From NCBI GenBank assembly GCA_947498775.1, contig CANMLL010000006.1, positions 1 to 64,000 of the forward strand: 64,000 nt of DNA, given 5' to 3'. Below are positions 56,495 to 64,000 of this stretch, one piece after another. The notes below the pieces were generated by a model. It was given only the letters and a program-made list of their open reading frames with translations, was not told the origin of the DNA and made no database searches. Source of the stretch: an uncultured Aquimarina sp. (GTDB lineage: Bacteria; Bacteroidota; Bacteroidia; Flavobacteriales; Flavobacteriaceae). The translations under genes and the position numbers were made by a program. Each line of letters starts with the position of its first letter. The stretch's first letter is position 1.

Positions 56495-57571
56495 ATGTAC
56501 AAAGCCCTAGGATTTCTTGTAATGCTCAATCTGTGTAATACAATACATGCACAAACAATCTCGAAATATTACGGTATAAAATCTCATTATGGTTTTATTA
56601 TTGCCCATACTCCTGATTTAAAACCAATCTCTACTACTAATCCATACGGTCTTCAGGTTGAAATAAGCAGTCTAAAAACAAGTGATAAGGCCTGGAAAAC
56701 CTGTTTCTGTTATGGAAGAACCGGTTTCTCTTTTGCGTACTTCAACTATGCAAATCCTGATGTCTTAGGAAACTCATATAATCTTAATTATTTTGTAGAA
56801 CCATATTTCACCTATAAGGGCCCACTAAAATTTTCTCTCAGAGGTTCTATAGGCGCCACATATCTCGATACTATTTTTGATGAAGAATCAAATCCAGAAA
56901 ATGTTCTATTTAGTACCCATCTTAGCTTTTACTTAGCATTATCATTAAATCTTAACTATCATTTTAATAATAAATACGCTGTAAATCTCTCTGCTAATTA
57001 CAATCACATTTCTAACGGAGGACAAAAACAACCAAATAAAGGTATGAACTTCCCCACCTTTTCTATTGGATTTGATAAGATAATTGATGACATTCCCTTA
57101 AAACCAAAACCAGATAAACTCAAACAATATAGTCGCGCCTGGAACTATTATGCCGGATCATTTGCCAGTCTTAGATCTGCCGATCGGGATGCCGAATCTA
57201 CCAATCATCCTTTGATCGGAGTAATGGGTGGTGCGCTAAAACCTCTATCAGCAATCAATGGTTTTAATCTAGGAACAGAATTATGGTATGATTGGTCTGA
57301 TCGTAAACAAGTTCGACAACGAGCATTAGATGATTCTTCATTTTCGTCTGCTATCACAGCCGGACATCACTTCTTAGTCGGTGATTTTTATTTTTTACAA
57401 CAATTTGGAGTCTATCTTACTCGTCCTAAGAATATACAACCCAATTGGCTTTACCAACGATATTCTTTTTGGTACGGAATCACAAAACGATGGACAATAG
57501 GAGCCTCATTAATTGCGTATGGGCGCAGGGCAGATCATATGGATGGTAGATTAATTTATATCCTGCGGTAA
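56495..57571 (+). CDS. Acyloxyacyl hydrolase (PagL-like lipid A deacylase)
   Basis: A 358-residue outer-membrane barrel with signal peptide (TIHAQ). The central part has the PagL/acyloxyacyl hydrolase motif YNHISNGGQKQPNKGMNFPTFSIGF, where the His and Ser are the expected catalytic pair. PagL removes a 3-O acyl chain from lipid A. The chain is about twice PagL length, with a C-terminal half of additional beta strands. It has a hairpin terminator at 57621. Confidence 0.8.
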   Translation: MYKALGFLVMLNLCNTIHAQTISKYYGIKSHYGFIIAHTPDLKPISTTNPYGLQVEISSLKTSDKAWKTCFCYGRTGFSFAYFNYANPDVLGNSYNLNYFVEPYFTYKGPLKFSLRGSIGATYLDTIFDEESNPENVLFSTHLSFYLALSLNLNYHFNNKYAVNLSANYNHISNGGQKQPNKGMNFPTFSIGFDKIIDDIPLKPKPDKLKQYSRAWNYYAGSFASLRSADRDAESTNHPLIGVMGGALKPLSAINGFNLGTELWYDWSDRKQVRQRALDDSSFSSAITAGHHFLVGDFYFLQQFGVYLTRPKNIQPNWLYQRYSFWYGITKRWTIGASLIAYGRRADHMDGRLIYILR

Positions 57572-57620
57572 ACCAACCTATCTTAAAACAATCACCTGGT
57601 ATTATTTACTCTATACAAGA

Positions 57621-57653
57621 AAAACGGAGTTCGTTATTCACTCCCTCCGTTTT
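57621..57653 (+). terminator. Terminator of the PagL-like gene
   Basis: Stem AAAACGGAG/CTCCGTTTT (9 bp, perfect) with a 15-nt loop. Confidence 0.6.
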
Positions 57654-57806
57654 AAAAATGGTTTACGTCTCGTTATAAAAAATGCAATTATAACGAAGGC
57701 GCAAATATAACTTTTTATAGAACAATAGACCTGAAATAGTAAAAACGCATTATTGAAGAGGAGATAAAAAAAATTGTAACAGTCAATAAATCAAGTAATT
57801 AAAAGT

Positions 57807-57823
57807 TTGGCATGACAATTGAA
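57807..57823 (+). promoter_or_regulatory. Weak sigma-54-like element
   Basis: TTGGCATGACAATTGAA fits TGGCAyr-N4-TTGCW at all but the -12 C. It lies 41 bases before the possible small ORF. The match may be coincidental. Confidence 0.25.
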
Positions 57824-57863
57824 AATACATGATCAAAATGAAGTAGTTTAAAAATCAAGGCTT

Positions 57864-57962
57864 ATGAAAACTTTATACTTTAAATTTGGAATCAATCTTC
57901 AACCTTTTATTAATTTTCTAAAAGAGCTTCCTGCGTCATGTAGTTATGCTATCCACAGATAA
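57864..57962 (+). CDS. Possible 32-residue small protein
   Basis: An ATG frame (MKTLYFKFGINLQ, then a hydrophobic/charged middle and SCSYAIHR end) preceded by an AAGG motif six bases upstream. It ends 25 bases before a strong hairpin terminator. Upstream at 57807-57823, TTGGCATGACAATTGAA resembles the sigma-54 element TTGGCAyr-N4-TTGC except that the -12 C is missing. No homology can be judged by eye. A chance ORF is possible. Confidence 0.35.
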   Translation: MKTLYFKFGINLQPFINFLKELPASCSYAIHR

Positions 57963-57985
57963 TCTATAAAATTGAAGAAATAAAA

Positions 57986-58018
57986 CAGTTACAAGTCAAA
58001 TACTTGTAACTGTTTTAT
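57986..58018. terminator. Strong bidirectional terminator
   Basis: AAAACAGTTACAAG and CTTGTAACTGTTTT form a perfect stem of at least 14 bp around a short AT-rich loop, with A/T runs on both sides. It would serve the small ORF and the 58042 gene. Confidence 0.85.
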
Positions 58019-58041
58019 TTTATGATGATCCAAAAAGTTGA

Positions 58042-58518
58042 TTAGATACTATCCTTTCTCATCTTTTTTCCGTAAACACAATCTGAAGAAAGCCCTACAG
58101 AATAGCTTATTTTTGCATTCATATCCATTATCAAATATGGTTTACCCTTAATAGATATTCTTACTTGATTCTCTTGCCAATCAACCTTAATATGTTCTTT
58201 CTTTAGGTTTTTGATCCAGCTATATTTATTGACAAACTTAAGAGGCAACGGTTGCTCTTTTTTAGGAAGATTATCCTCTGGCATTAAAGATTTAACTGGA
58301 CTTACCACAGTGCATAAAAAGCCTTCAAAATCAATTTCTTTTTTATCAACAGTTAACAGGTATACCCATACATGATGTTCACCTTCTTCAATGATCAAGG
58401 TTCTTCCTGAGATAGCATCGGTATCTTTTAAAAAGATGCTATTGTTACTTGGCTTTGAGCTTTTACTTATTTCTTTTGTAAAGAGTCCATTTATAATGGA
58501 TAATATTAGGGTCTTCAT
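58042..58518 (-). CDS. Hypothetical protein
   Basis: A 158-residue soluble protein that I do not recognise. It has beta strands (GRTLIIEEGEHHVWVYLLTV, VRISIKGKPYLIMDMNAKI) and a Pro/Lys-rich middle. There is no signal peptide, only a weakly hydrophobic start. It is monocistronic between two terminator-bearing regions. No function is assigned. Confidence 0.6.
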   Translation of the reverse strand: MKTLILSIINGLFTKEISKSSKPSNNSIFLKDTDAISGRTLIIEEGEHHVWVYLLTVDKKEIDFEGFLCTVVSPVKSLMPEDNLPKKEQPLPLKFVNKYSWIKNLKKEHIKVDWQENQVRISIKGKPYLIMDMNAKISYSVGLSSDCVYGKKMRKDSI

Positions 58519-58743
58519 TCGGGGAAAAATTTTGGGGCTTATATTCTTCTTTTACTTATTTTTATAACTTAACATTTTGATTAATAGTATGTTTCTTTTT
58601 ATTGTAAGTTTTAAAAGTTATATCATGAAAAGTGTGAGAAGCCACAAACATAACTAATAATAAGTAAAATTTACCTCGGTTTTTGTCCCTTTATTGAAGG
58701 GGTTTTTTCCCCTATCACACAACTTACAAAAATGGCTAAATCC

Positions 58744-60018
58744 CTATCTATTAGAAGTTATTTTAGCTTGAAGAAATTGTTTTTCTGATTTGGATTGAGT
58801 GAGTTGTATTGCTTTTTCGTAACAAACCCTGGAAAGAGCATGATTAGATAATCGTTGGTGAATTTCTCCTAAGGTAGCGTGATACAGGTAATATTTTTCT
58901 AACAACTTATTCTTTTTCATTTTTTCTAAGCTTTTCAGCGCATCTTCTGGGCCTTTAAGTTCTAGAATTACTAAGGACCTGTTTAAAAAAACAATAGGAT
59001 CTGCAGCAATATCGAGTAGTATGTTATAATAACCAAGAATCTCGTTCCAATCTGTATCCTCATAACGCTTGGCACAACAATGTTGATAAGCAATGGCAGC
59101 TTCTAGATGATAGGTAGTAAGTGCATTACCAAATGATGCTTTGTTGAGATAATCCTCTCCAGATCGTATTAAGATCGGGTTCCATTTGGTTCTATCCTGA
59201 TCAAACAACAAGATAAGCGACCCATCTGCCGTTGTCCTACTATCTACACGGGCAGCATGAAAACACATTAAAGCCATCAAGGCATATACTTCTGGCAATC
59301 GAGTTTGGCTGCCAGATAGTAAAGACCTACAGAGTGACATTGCCTGCCCGATCAAATCTTCACGTATAAGCTGATCGACATGAGTTGAATTATACCCTTC
59401 ATTAAACATCAAATAAATTGCACTTAAAACGGCACTAGTTCTGGAAACAATTGCCGACTGAGCAGGAATTTCTGGTCTAATTTTATACTTACGGAAATAT
59501 TCTTTGGTTCTATACAAACGCTTAGACACTGTGTCTTCAGAAGTAAGAAATGATTTTGCTACTTCTTTGGTACTAAACCCACAAAGAGACTTAAGAATAA
59601 AAGTAATCTGATTTTCCCGGGAAATATCTGGATGACAACACGCATACATCATAGCCAAAAAATCATCTTGTATCTGATCTTCTTCCCAAAAATCGTTCAT
59701 TGTAGCTTTCAAGGTATATCCCGAAGTCAATAGTTGTTTTTGGGGATCAGAAAAGTCTATTGTTTTACTATGCTTTTTTCTTCTGATAACATCAATTGCT
59801 TTGTTACGAGCCGTTTTATAAAGCCAAGCCCTGGGATTATCTGGCACCCCTCTAAATTTCCATGTTTCAAGAGCACTCACCAAAGCATCTTGCACCACAT
59901 CTTCAGCCATTTCTATGTTTTCGATCCCAAAGATTTTAATCAAAACAGCAACCATCTTCCCGGACTCCTGCCTGAAAAGATGGTTTAAAGTAGTATCTAT
60001 GTGGTCTCTACTTTCCAA
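58744..60018 (-). CDS. ECF42-type RNA polymerase sigma factor with C-terminal TPR-like extension
   Basis: A 424-residue sigma-70 factor of the ECF42 type. Region 2 is AEDVVQDALVSALETWKFRG with NPRAWLYKTARNKAIDVIRR; region 4 is LCGFSTKEVAKSFLTSEDTVSKRLYRTKE. The extra 230 residues are the DUF6596/TPR-like domain that distinguishes this group. The two YCII proteins encoded just upstream are the usual partners of ECF42 genes (DGPF proteins) and may sense the signal. There is no anti-sigma gene, as normal for ECF42. It probably transcribes its own operon. Confidence 0.92.
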   Translation of the reverse strand: MESRDHIDTTLNHLFRQESGKMVAVLIKIFGIENIEMAEDVVQDALVSALETWKFRGVPDNPRAWLYKTARNKAIDVIRRKKHSKTIDFSDPQKQLLTSGYTLKATMNDFWEEDQIQDDFLAMMYACCHPDISRENQITFILKSLCGFSTKEVAKSFLTSEDTVSKRLYRTKEYFRKYKIRPEIPAQSAIVSRTSAVLSAIYLMFNEGYNSTHVDQLIREDLIGQAMSLCRSLLSGSQTRLPEVYALMALMCFHAARVDSRTTADGSLILLFDQDRTKWNPILIRSGEDYLNKASFGNALTTYHLEAAIAYQHCCAKRYEDTDWNEILGYYNILLDIAADPIVFLNRSLVILELKGPEDALKSLEKMKKNKLLEKYYLYHATLGEIHQRLSNHALSRVCYEKAIQLTQSKSEKQFLQAKITSNR

Positions 60019-60022
60019 AAAA

Positions 60023-60364
60023 TTACAAGGGGCTTATTTCGCGTACTTCTACACTACAATTATACTCAAATCCCGGGCAATCTTTTGAAATATTTGTAGC
60101 ATGGTCTAATGAGTCTGCCTTTATAAGTAGATACCCTCCAACTAATTCTTTACCTTCAGCCAATGGTCTATCTGTTATTTTGGTTCCTCGTTCGGTAAGT
60201 GTTTTTCCCTCACTCATAAGAGGTTGACCACCAACCAGCTTACCTTCTTCAGCCAAACCACCCATCCATTGTTGCCAATGCTGCATGTGTTTTTGCATTT
60301 CTTCTGGCGATCGATTCCCAGATTCTTCGTGACCTCCTCGAATAATTAATAAGAACTCTTTCAT
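60023..60364 (-). CDS. YCII-family (DGPF) protein 2
   Basis: A 113-residue YCII-domain protein (EFLLIIRGGHEESGNRSPEEMQ, then HMQHWQQWMGGLAEEGKLVGGQPL). YCII folds are dimeric ferredoxin-like and are conserved beside ECF42 sigma factors. It shares most of its sequence with the neighbouring YCII gene, so the pair arose by duplication. It is four bases before the sigma gene. Confidence 0.9.
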   Translation of the reverse strand: MKEFLLIIRGGHEESGNRSPEEMQKHMQHWQQWMGGLAEEGKLVGGQPLMSEGKTLTERGTKITDRPLAEGKELVGGYLLIKADSLDHATNISKDCPGFEYNCSVEVREISPL

Positions 60365-60381
60365 TTTTATTGTTTTTTAAA

Positions 60382-60726
60382 TTACTCCTCAGGCCAAACT
60401 TCACGTACTTCTACATGGGATTCCCATTGCAACCCAGGACATCTTTTAGCCATTTCGGTAGCTTCGTCTAATGTATTGGCTTTTACAACTAGATACCCTC
60501 CTACTAACTCTTTACTTTCGGTAAGAGGTCTATCGGTAACCTTTAAGCTTGCTGGGTGTATTGTATTTCCATGAGGGTATAGCCGCTCACCGCCAATAAA
60601 CTTTTCCTGTTGAGCCATCTCACCAATCCATTGTTGCCAATGTTGCATGTGTTTTTGCTGTTCTTCTGGAGATTTTGTATCCCAAACTTCGTCTCCTCCT
60701 TTGAAAAGGAACATAAATTGTTTCAT
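60382..60726 (-). CDS. YCII-family (DGPF) protein 1
   Basis: A 114-residue YCII-domain protein (KQFMFLFKGGDEVWDTKSPEEQQ, then HMQHWQQWIGEMAQQEKFIGGERL), paralogous to the next gene. It is first in the YCII-YCII-sigma operon. Its N-terminus differs more from its partner than the core, which suggests different ligands or partners. Confidence 0.9.
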   Translation of the reverse strand: MKQFMFLFKGGDEVWDTKSPEEQQKHMQHWQQWIGEMAQQEKFIGGERLYPHGNTIHPASLKVTDRPLTESKELVGGYLVVKANTLDEATEMAKRCPGLQWESHVEVREVWPEE

Positions 60727-60807
60727 TTATTTATTTTTTAGTGGTTTATATTACTGTGACGAACTGGTTTTTAATATTTGGACAAAGTGTATAAATTTAA
60801 AATAAAA

Positions 60808-60830
60808 ATTCCGACATCAATGGCCGGAAT
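60808..60830 (-). terminator. Terminator of the DinB gene
   Basis: Stem ATTCCG/CGGAAT with an 11-nt loop, followed on the minus strand by TTTTTATTTT. Confidence 0.65.
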
Positions 60831-60870
60831 AATTAAGAAGTCATTCAAAGAAATTAACAAGCCTCATTTT

Positions 60871-61344
60871 TTAAGTCAAATATCGTTCTTTTATAATATG
60901 AATGTGATGTAATTCATAGCCTAGAATATGATAACCCAAAGCGCTAACACTCGTTTTATTATCATTTGCTGTACCGATTCGTGATAAAGCATCTTCTGAA
61001 AATCCATCAAAAAGTGTAATTGTTGCCATTCTAACAGCCTGATACTCTATCATAATATTCTCTATCGATCTAAGATGAGTATCTGCATATTGCGTGTATT
61101 CATTTTCTTCAAATCCCGGAAGATTAGTTTTATCATTTCTGCCAAAGGCAAGGGCTCTATATGCATATATCCTTTCATCATCAATAATATGAACTAATAT
61201 TTCTTTTACAGACCATTTGTTTGAAGCATACCTATGATTTAATTCATCTTCAGATAGTGATGCAACCAGTTCTTTTACTGTTAATAAACTTTGCTTTAAC
61301 TGTTCTAAAAGACGACCATCTTTTTTTACAAAATTCATATACAT
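60871..61344 (-). CDS. DinB-family protein
   Basis: A 157-residue DinB-like four-helix protein with the metal-site histidines: His in EILVHIIDDERIYAYRALAF and HHIHIIKERYL near the C-terminus. DinB-like proteins are putative metal-dependent thiol transferases or hydrolases. It lies 48 bases after the AraC-MGMT gene in the same direction. The start may be the Met two codons further in. Confidence 0.85.
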   Translation of the reverse strand: MYMNFVKKDGRLLEQLKQSLLTVKELVASLSEDELNHRYASNKWSVKEILVHIIDDERIYAYRALAFGRNDKTNLPGFEENEYTQYADTHLRSIENIMIEYQAVRMATITLFDGFSEDALSRIGTANDNKTSVSALGYHILGYELHHIHIIKERYLT

Positions 61345-61392
61345 TTTTGATCCTATTCATAAAAAAAACTTAATACTATAAAGATGTATTAT

Positions 61393-62235
61393 TTATTGGT
61401 TAGTTTTTGCTGCCTCCCATCCAATCATAACTGTTTTACGTGTGTTTCCCCAGTGATATTGGCCAAACTCACCCGTTGACTGAATCACTCTATGGCAAGG
61501 GATCAAAAAAGCTACCGGATTATTGCCTATTGCCGTTCCCACAGCCCTGGATGCCTTGGGTTTATTCATATAATTTGCAATAGACCCATAAGTAGTTAAT
61601 CCTCCTTTGGGGATTTTAAGTAGTGTATCCCACACCTTTAATTGAAAATCTGTACCTCTTAAATGCAATTTTATTTGATTAAGCTCTTTCCAGTCACTTT
61701 TAAAAATGAATAGTGCATTTTGCTGAATTCTATCCACTACCTGATTAAAATCTGCATTGGGGAACCGCTTTTTCAATGTATCAAACGCCTGCTCCTTTTG
61801 ATTAGAAAAAGCCATATAACAAATCCCCTTTGAGGTTGAGGCGACCAGAATATTTCCAAACGGACTCTGGGCATAGCTATAATTGATATTCAGGTTTTGC
61901 CCTCCATTTTTATATTCGCCAGGGGTCATCCCTTCTATTTTAATAAAAAGATCATGTAGTCTTCCTGTTCCAGAAAGTCCGGTTCTATACGCCGTTTCAA
62001 ACAATGTAGTTCGTTGCTCTTTTAGGATTTGCTTTGCATACTCAACACTGGTGAATTGCAAGAATTTTTTTGGGCTTACGCCTACCCAGTTGGTGAAAAG
62101 TCGCTGAAAATGAAATGGGCTTACCTTTACTTTTTCTGCTACTTCTTCAAGATTTGGCTGTGCTTTAAAGTTTTGTTTAATATAGATTATCGCTTCTGCA
62201 ATACGTTCATAATCAATTTTTTGTTGCTCTATCAT
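61393..62235 (-). CDS. AraC-type regulator fused to methylated-DNA-protein cysteine methyltransferase
   Basis: A 280-residue protein with an AraC HTH domain (about 15-105; LEEVAEKVKVSPFHFQRLFTNWVGVSPKKF) fused to an O6-alkylguanine-DNA alkyltransferase domain, with the active Cys in IPCHRVIQSTG. It resembles the C-terminal two-thirds of Ada, without the N-terminal methyl-phosphotriester Cys domain. It repairs O6-methylguanine by suicide transfer and probably regulates repair genes. The DinB gene next to it may belong to the same response. Confidence 0.93.
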   Translation of the reverse strand: MIEQQKIDYERIAEAIIYIKQNFKAQPNLEEVAEKVKVSPFHFQRLFTNWVGVSPKKFLQFTSVEYAKQILKEQRTTLFETAYRTGLSGTGRLHDLFIKIEGMTPGEYKNGGQNLNINYSYAQSPFGNILVASTSKGICYMAFSNQKEQAFDTLKKRFPNADFNQVVDRIQQNALFIFKSDWKELNQIKLHLRGTDFQLKVWDTLLKIPKGGLTTYGSIANYMNKPKASRAVGTAIGNNPVAFLIPCHRVIQSTGEFGQYHWGNTRKTVMIGWEAAKTNQ

Positions 62236-62341
62236 CTTTATATTCTTTTGAAACGCTATAAAAATATGAAGCTCTACTACATTTTAAAACCCAGAACTTG
62301 CTCGATTCTTTAGATTGTTTACACTGAAGTCATTTGAACTT

Positions 62342-63586
62342 TTAATCCATCTCAAAATTAAAGCCGCCAGAGAAAAGACTTGCTTTAAGCCCAGAATTAC
62401 GTTCATATTGTCTAAACCGAAGATCAATACTCTTCAATCCAAATTTCCAGATATGTGTTTTTGCAAAAATATCGGTATAACTTACACCAAAACCGTATTG
62501 ATTAGCATCAAAATCTGATAAATCAAAATCTGATGTATAGAACTCTTGCGTAGATAGGTGTTGGTTAAATGATTCAAAATAATCTGCCGCCGTTTGCATA
62601 TAAAATCTATAACTGGGATACAACGTAAACTTATTAGAAATTTTAATAGGTATTTCTATGCTGGCCGTATGCGAATTAACCCCCCAATCATCGGTATAAT
62701 ATCTATAAAATGTACGTACAGCAAATGTCTCATTAATATAATAATGTAGTCTTCCGCCAGCTGCAATTTTAAATCGAGAATCTGGTAATCTTTCTATATC
62801 ATCACCCAGTGTAAATTCCTGAACGATAACATCGGTTACATCGGCAAATTGAACCCGTTGAAAAGGTGTAGATAACAATCCTTCCTGCTGTATAATATCC
62901 ACAGATAGAGATCCTTGTAGTTTTTTGGACAATATTTGAGAGAACCCAAGTCCCAGAGAATAGGAGTTGCGAGACTCATCATCAAATTTTATAAATGTAG
63001 GTTGATCTCTTAATTCTGAAGGGTAAATCGCATTCCATGTATCCAGAAATACATTGGCTTTTAGACTTATCTCTGTGTTTTTTTCATTGAATAATCTGGT
63101 ATAACTGCCTCCAAAACCTATCGAAAAATAGTCGTATTCTGAAGCCAAAGCTACATTGGCAGACCATATATCATTACGATCATCGCTACTATGACTATAA
63201 TTACCCGAAACTGTAGTTAAAACATCCTTTCTGGATGCTCCCGAGGATGCAACAAAAGGATTTGCCGCTCCGTTTCCATCAAAAGGATCTACGTTACTTG
63301 AGGATGCCGATGTATATGCCGATATACCAGCATCGATAGTAAGCACATCATCATCATTTAAAGGTACCGAAACAACTATGGTTGGCGTAAAATCTGTTAA
63401 CTCTTCTGTACCAAATCCTCCGGTTACAGCTGCATTATCGCCATCCTGCGTATAATAACTTGTTAAAAAATCAACTTCGGTAGATTCAAGAACCCTTTTC
63501 TTATACGATGTGGATGTTTCTTGTTCTGCATCTTGGGCCGTTGTAAGTATAGACAACAATACTATTATTAAAGGGAGTTTCTTCAA
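62342..63586 (-). CDS. DUF3570 outer-membrane protein
   Basis: A 414-residue beta-barrel protein (signal ending near LTTAQ) with the DUF3570 layout: VDFLTSYYTQDGDNAAVTGG near the N-terminus, strands throughout, and a C-terminal YGFGVSYTDIFAKTHIWKFGL region. DUF3570 and DUF4266 proteins are encoded together with thioredoxin and ApbE (FAD:protein FMN transferase) genes in Bacteroidota; an electron-transfer role at the envelope has been suggested, which is inference here. It is 24 bases after the DUF4266 gene. Confidence 0.88.
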   Translation of the reverse strand: MKKLPLIIVLLSILTTAQDAEQETSTSYKKRVLESTEVDFLTSYYTQDGDNAAVTGGFGTEELTDFTPTIVVSVPLNDDDVLTIDAGISAYTSASSSNVDPFDGNGAANPFVASSGASRKDVLTTVSGNYSHSSDDRNDIWSANVALASEYDYFSIGFGGSYTRLFNEKNTEISLKANVFLDTWNAIYPSELRDQPTFIKFDDESRNSYSLGLGFSQILSKKLQGSLSVDIIQQEGLLSTPFQRVQFADVTDVIVQEFTLGDDIERLPDSRFKIAAGGRLHYYINETFAVRTFYRYYTDDWGVNSHTASIEIPIKISNKFTLYPSYRFYMQTAADYFESFNQHLSTQEFYTSDFDLSDFDANQYGFGVSYTDIFAKTHIWKFGLKSIDLRFRQYERNSGLKASLFSGGFNFEMD

Positions 63587-63610
63587 AAAATAACTTTTAA
63601 AAAATTACTA

Positions 63611-63820
63611 TTAATTGCAACCACATCCTCCTCCGGTTTTTCCTCCATTTGCTCCTGCGGCAGATTCTCTATAGGCTTGAAAATTAGTCTCAAAACGATC
63701 ACACTTTTTTAGGACCAGTTCCATATCCGGATCGTTAATCTGTACTTTTTCATATTCTTTTACTACTACACATGAAGAAATAGTACATAAGAATACAGAA
63801 ATTATTATCAGTTTGTTCAT
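63611..63820 (-). CDS. DUF4266 small lipoprotein
   Basis: A 69-residue lipoprotein (lipobox Cys17, SSC) of the DUF4266 family. The pattern is CVVVKEYEKVQINDPDMELV, and the chain ends in the Gly/Cys-rich tail GGKTGGGCGCN, which may bind metal or a thiol partner. It sits between the partial thioredoxin gene and the DUF3570 gene. Confidence 0.88.
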   Translation of the reverse strand: MNKLIIISVFLCTISSCVVVKEYEKVQINDPDMELVLKKCDRFETNFQAYRESAAGANGGKTGGGCGCN

Positions 63821-63833
63821 ACGGCTGGCTATA

Positions 63834-64000
63834 TTATTTCATGATGTTATTGAGCAGGTTCAGGTATTCATTTGGAGAGACCTTTTTATATCCCACTTCT
63901 CCTAGTTTTTTTCCTGTATTATCCAAAACTACCACCAGAGGGAAACCGCCACTTTTATTATATTTTTCTGCTAGTTTTTTATTCTGATCTTGCAGTTTTG
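63834..64000 (-). CDS. Thioredoxin-family protein, C-terminal part (cut by the window edge)
   Basis: The last 55 residues of a minus-strand gene are visible: KLAEKYNKSGGFPLVVVLDN, then TGKKLGEVGYKKVSP and a short helix ending NNIMK. GFPLVVVLD is the cis-Pro strand of a thioredoxin fold. The CxxC is beyond the edge. It is the upstream gene of the DUF4266-DUF3570 set. Confidence 0.75.
   Translation of the reverse strand, partial: KLQDQNKKLAEKYNKSGGFPLVVVLDNTGKKLGEVGYKKVSPNEYLNLLNNIMK

Larger units (their letters stand above)
57572..58041. other. 470-bp region with two hairpins and a small ORF
   Basis: It contains the terminator at 57621-57653, another short palindrome CGTTATAA/TTATAACG at 57671-57695, a possible small coding sequence at 57864-57962 and the terminator at 57986-58018. 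No other gene is seen. Confidence 0.6.

Noticed and set aside
61393..62235. A complete Ada protein
   Set aside because: The N-terminal methyl-phosphotriester domain with its Cys cluster is absent; only the AraC and MGMT parts exist.

Overview
The window is a low-GC chromosomal segment of a marine member of the Flavobacteriaceae (Bacteroidota). Evidence for this is the TAnnTTTG-type -7 promoter boxes, the scarcity of Shine-Dalgarno sequences, many SPII lipoproteins with Cys-Ser/Asp-rich starts, C-terminal type IX secretion sorting domains, and family-specific genes (DUF4270, DUF4907, DUF3570/DUF4266, M57 peptidase). Gene style and intergenic repeats resemble Aquimarina and close relatives; that genus-level guess is inference. 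No prophage, IS transposase, CRISPR array or rRNA operon is visible.

Layout. 1-2.2 kb: an Ig-like (BIG2) lipoprotein. 2.2-13.2 kb: core genes, namely a class-V aminotransferase, a secreted AsnB-like protein, dnaB, accA, an EamA transporter, an LptF/G permease and tgt, then a split transketolase on the opposite strand. 13.3-17.5 kb: a small beta-barrel protein, an FKBP-like lipoprotein with calcium-type Asp repeats, an S4 protein, a PRTase, shikimate kinase, and a tRNA cluster (Lys, Lys, Leu). 17.5-25.1 kb: an envelope/sensory block with a LytTR two-component pair, DUF4907, Kelch lipoprotein and beta-barrel on the minus strand, diverging from DUF4270 and an outer-membrane protein on the plus strand. 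25.2-29.0 kb: a carotenoid operon (B12-binding MerR regulator, crtI, crtB, crtZ), converging with a TlpA-type thioredoxin. 29.7-33.2 kb: a four-repeat lipoprotein, a Crp/Fnr regulator and an M57 metalloprotease. 33.6-47.4 kb: aconitase, a MoxR ATPase followed upstream by three parvulin-type periplasmic chaperones, small plus-strand genes including an OmpH/Skp chaperone, TPR and TonB-C-like lipoproteins, and guaB. 47.7-57.6 kb: PAP2 phosphatase and a secreted-enzyme region (BSP-type peptidase with crystallin domains, GH16 lipoprotein, stomatin-like protein, BNR/sorting-domain protein, PagL-like deacylase). 57.8-62.2 kb: an ECF42-type sigma factor with two YCII genes, DinB, and an AraC-MGMT repair regulator. 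62.3-64 kb: a DUF3570/DUF4266/thioredoxin operon cut by the window edge.

Functional themes. The carotenoid operon looks self-contained, with a regulator that keeps the residues used for cobalamin binding by CarH-like photoreceptors; its upstream region has a perfect 12-bp direct repeat spaced by 21 bp. The parvulin trio is probably a periplasmic outer-membrane protein folding operon. The most unexplained signal is a pair of about 165-nt intergenic elements (49021-49184 and 52019-52178). Each starts within a few bases of a stop codon, is closed by a long perfect stem, shares conserved blocks, and has an internal hairpin whose two arms change together between copies. They look like a structured RNA family that I do not recognise. 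Other unusual points are beta/gamma-crystallin modules attached to two unrelated metalloprotease families, a Tgt without the usual zinc cysteines, a tRNA-Lys copy with an acceptor mismatch next to a fragment of its own 3' end, and a 190-bp intergenic element with 19-bp perfect inverted ends.
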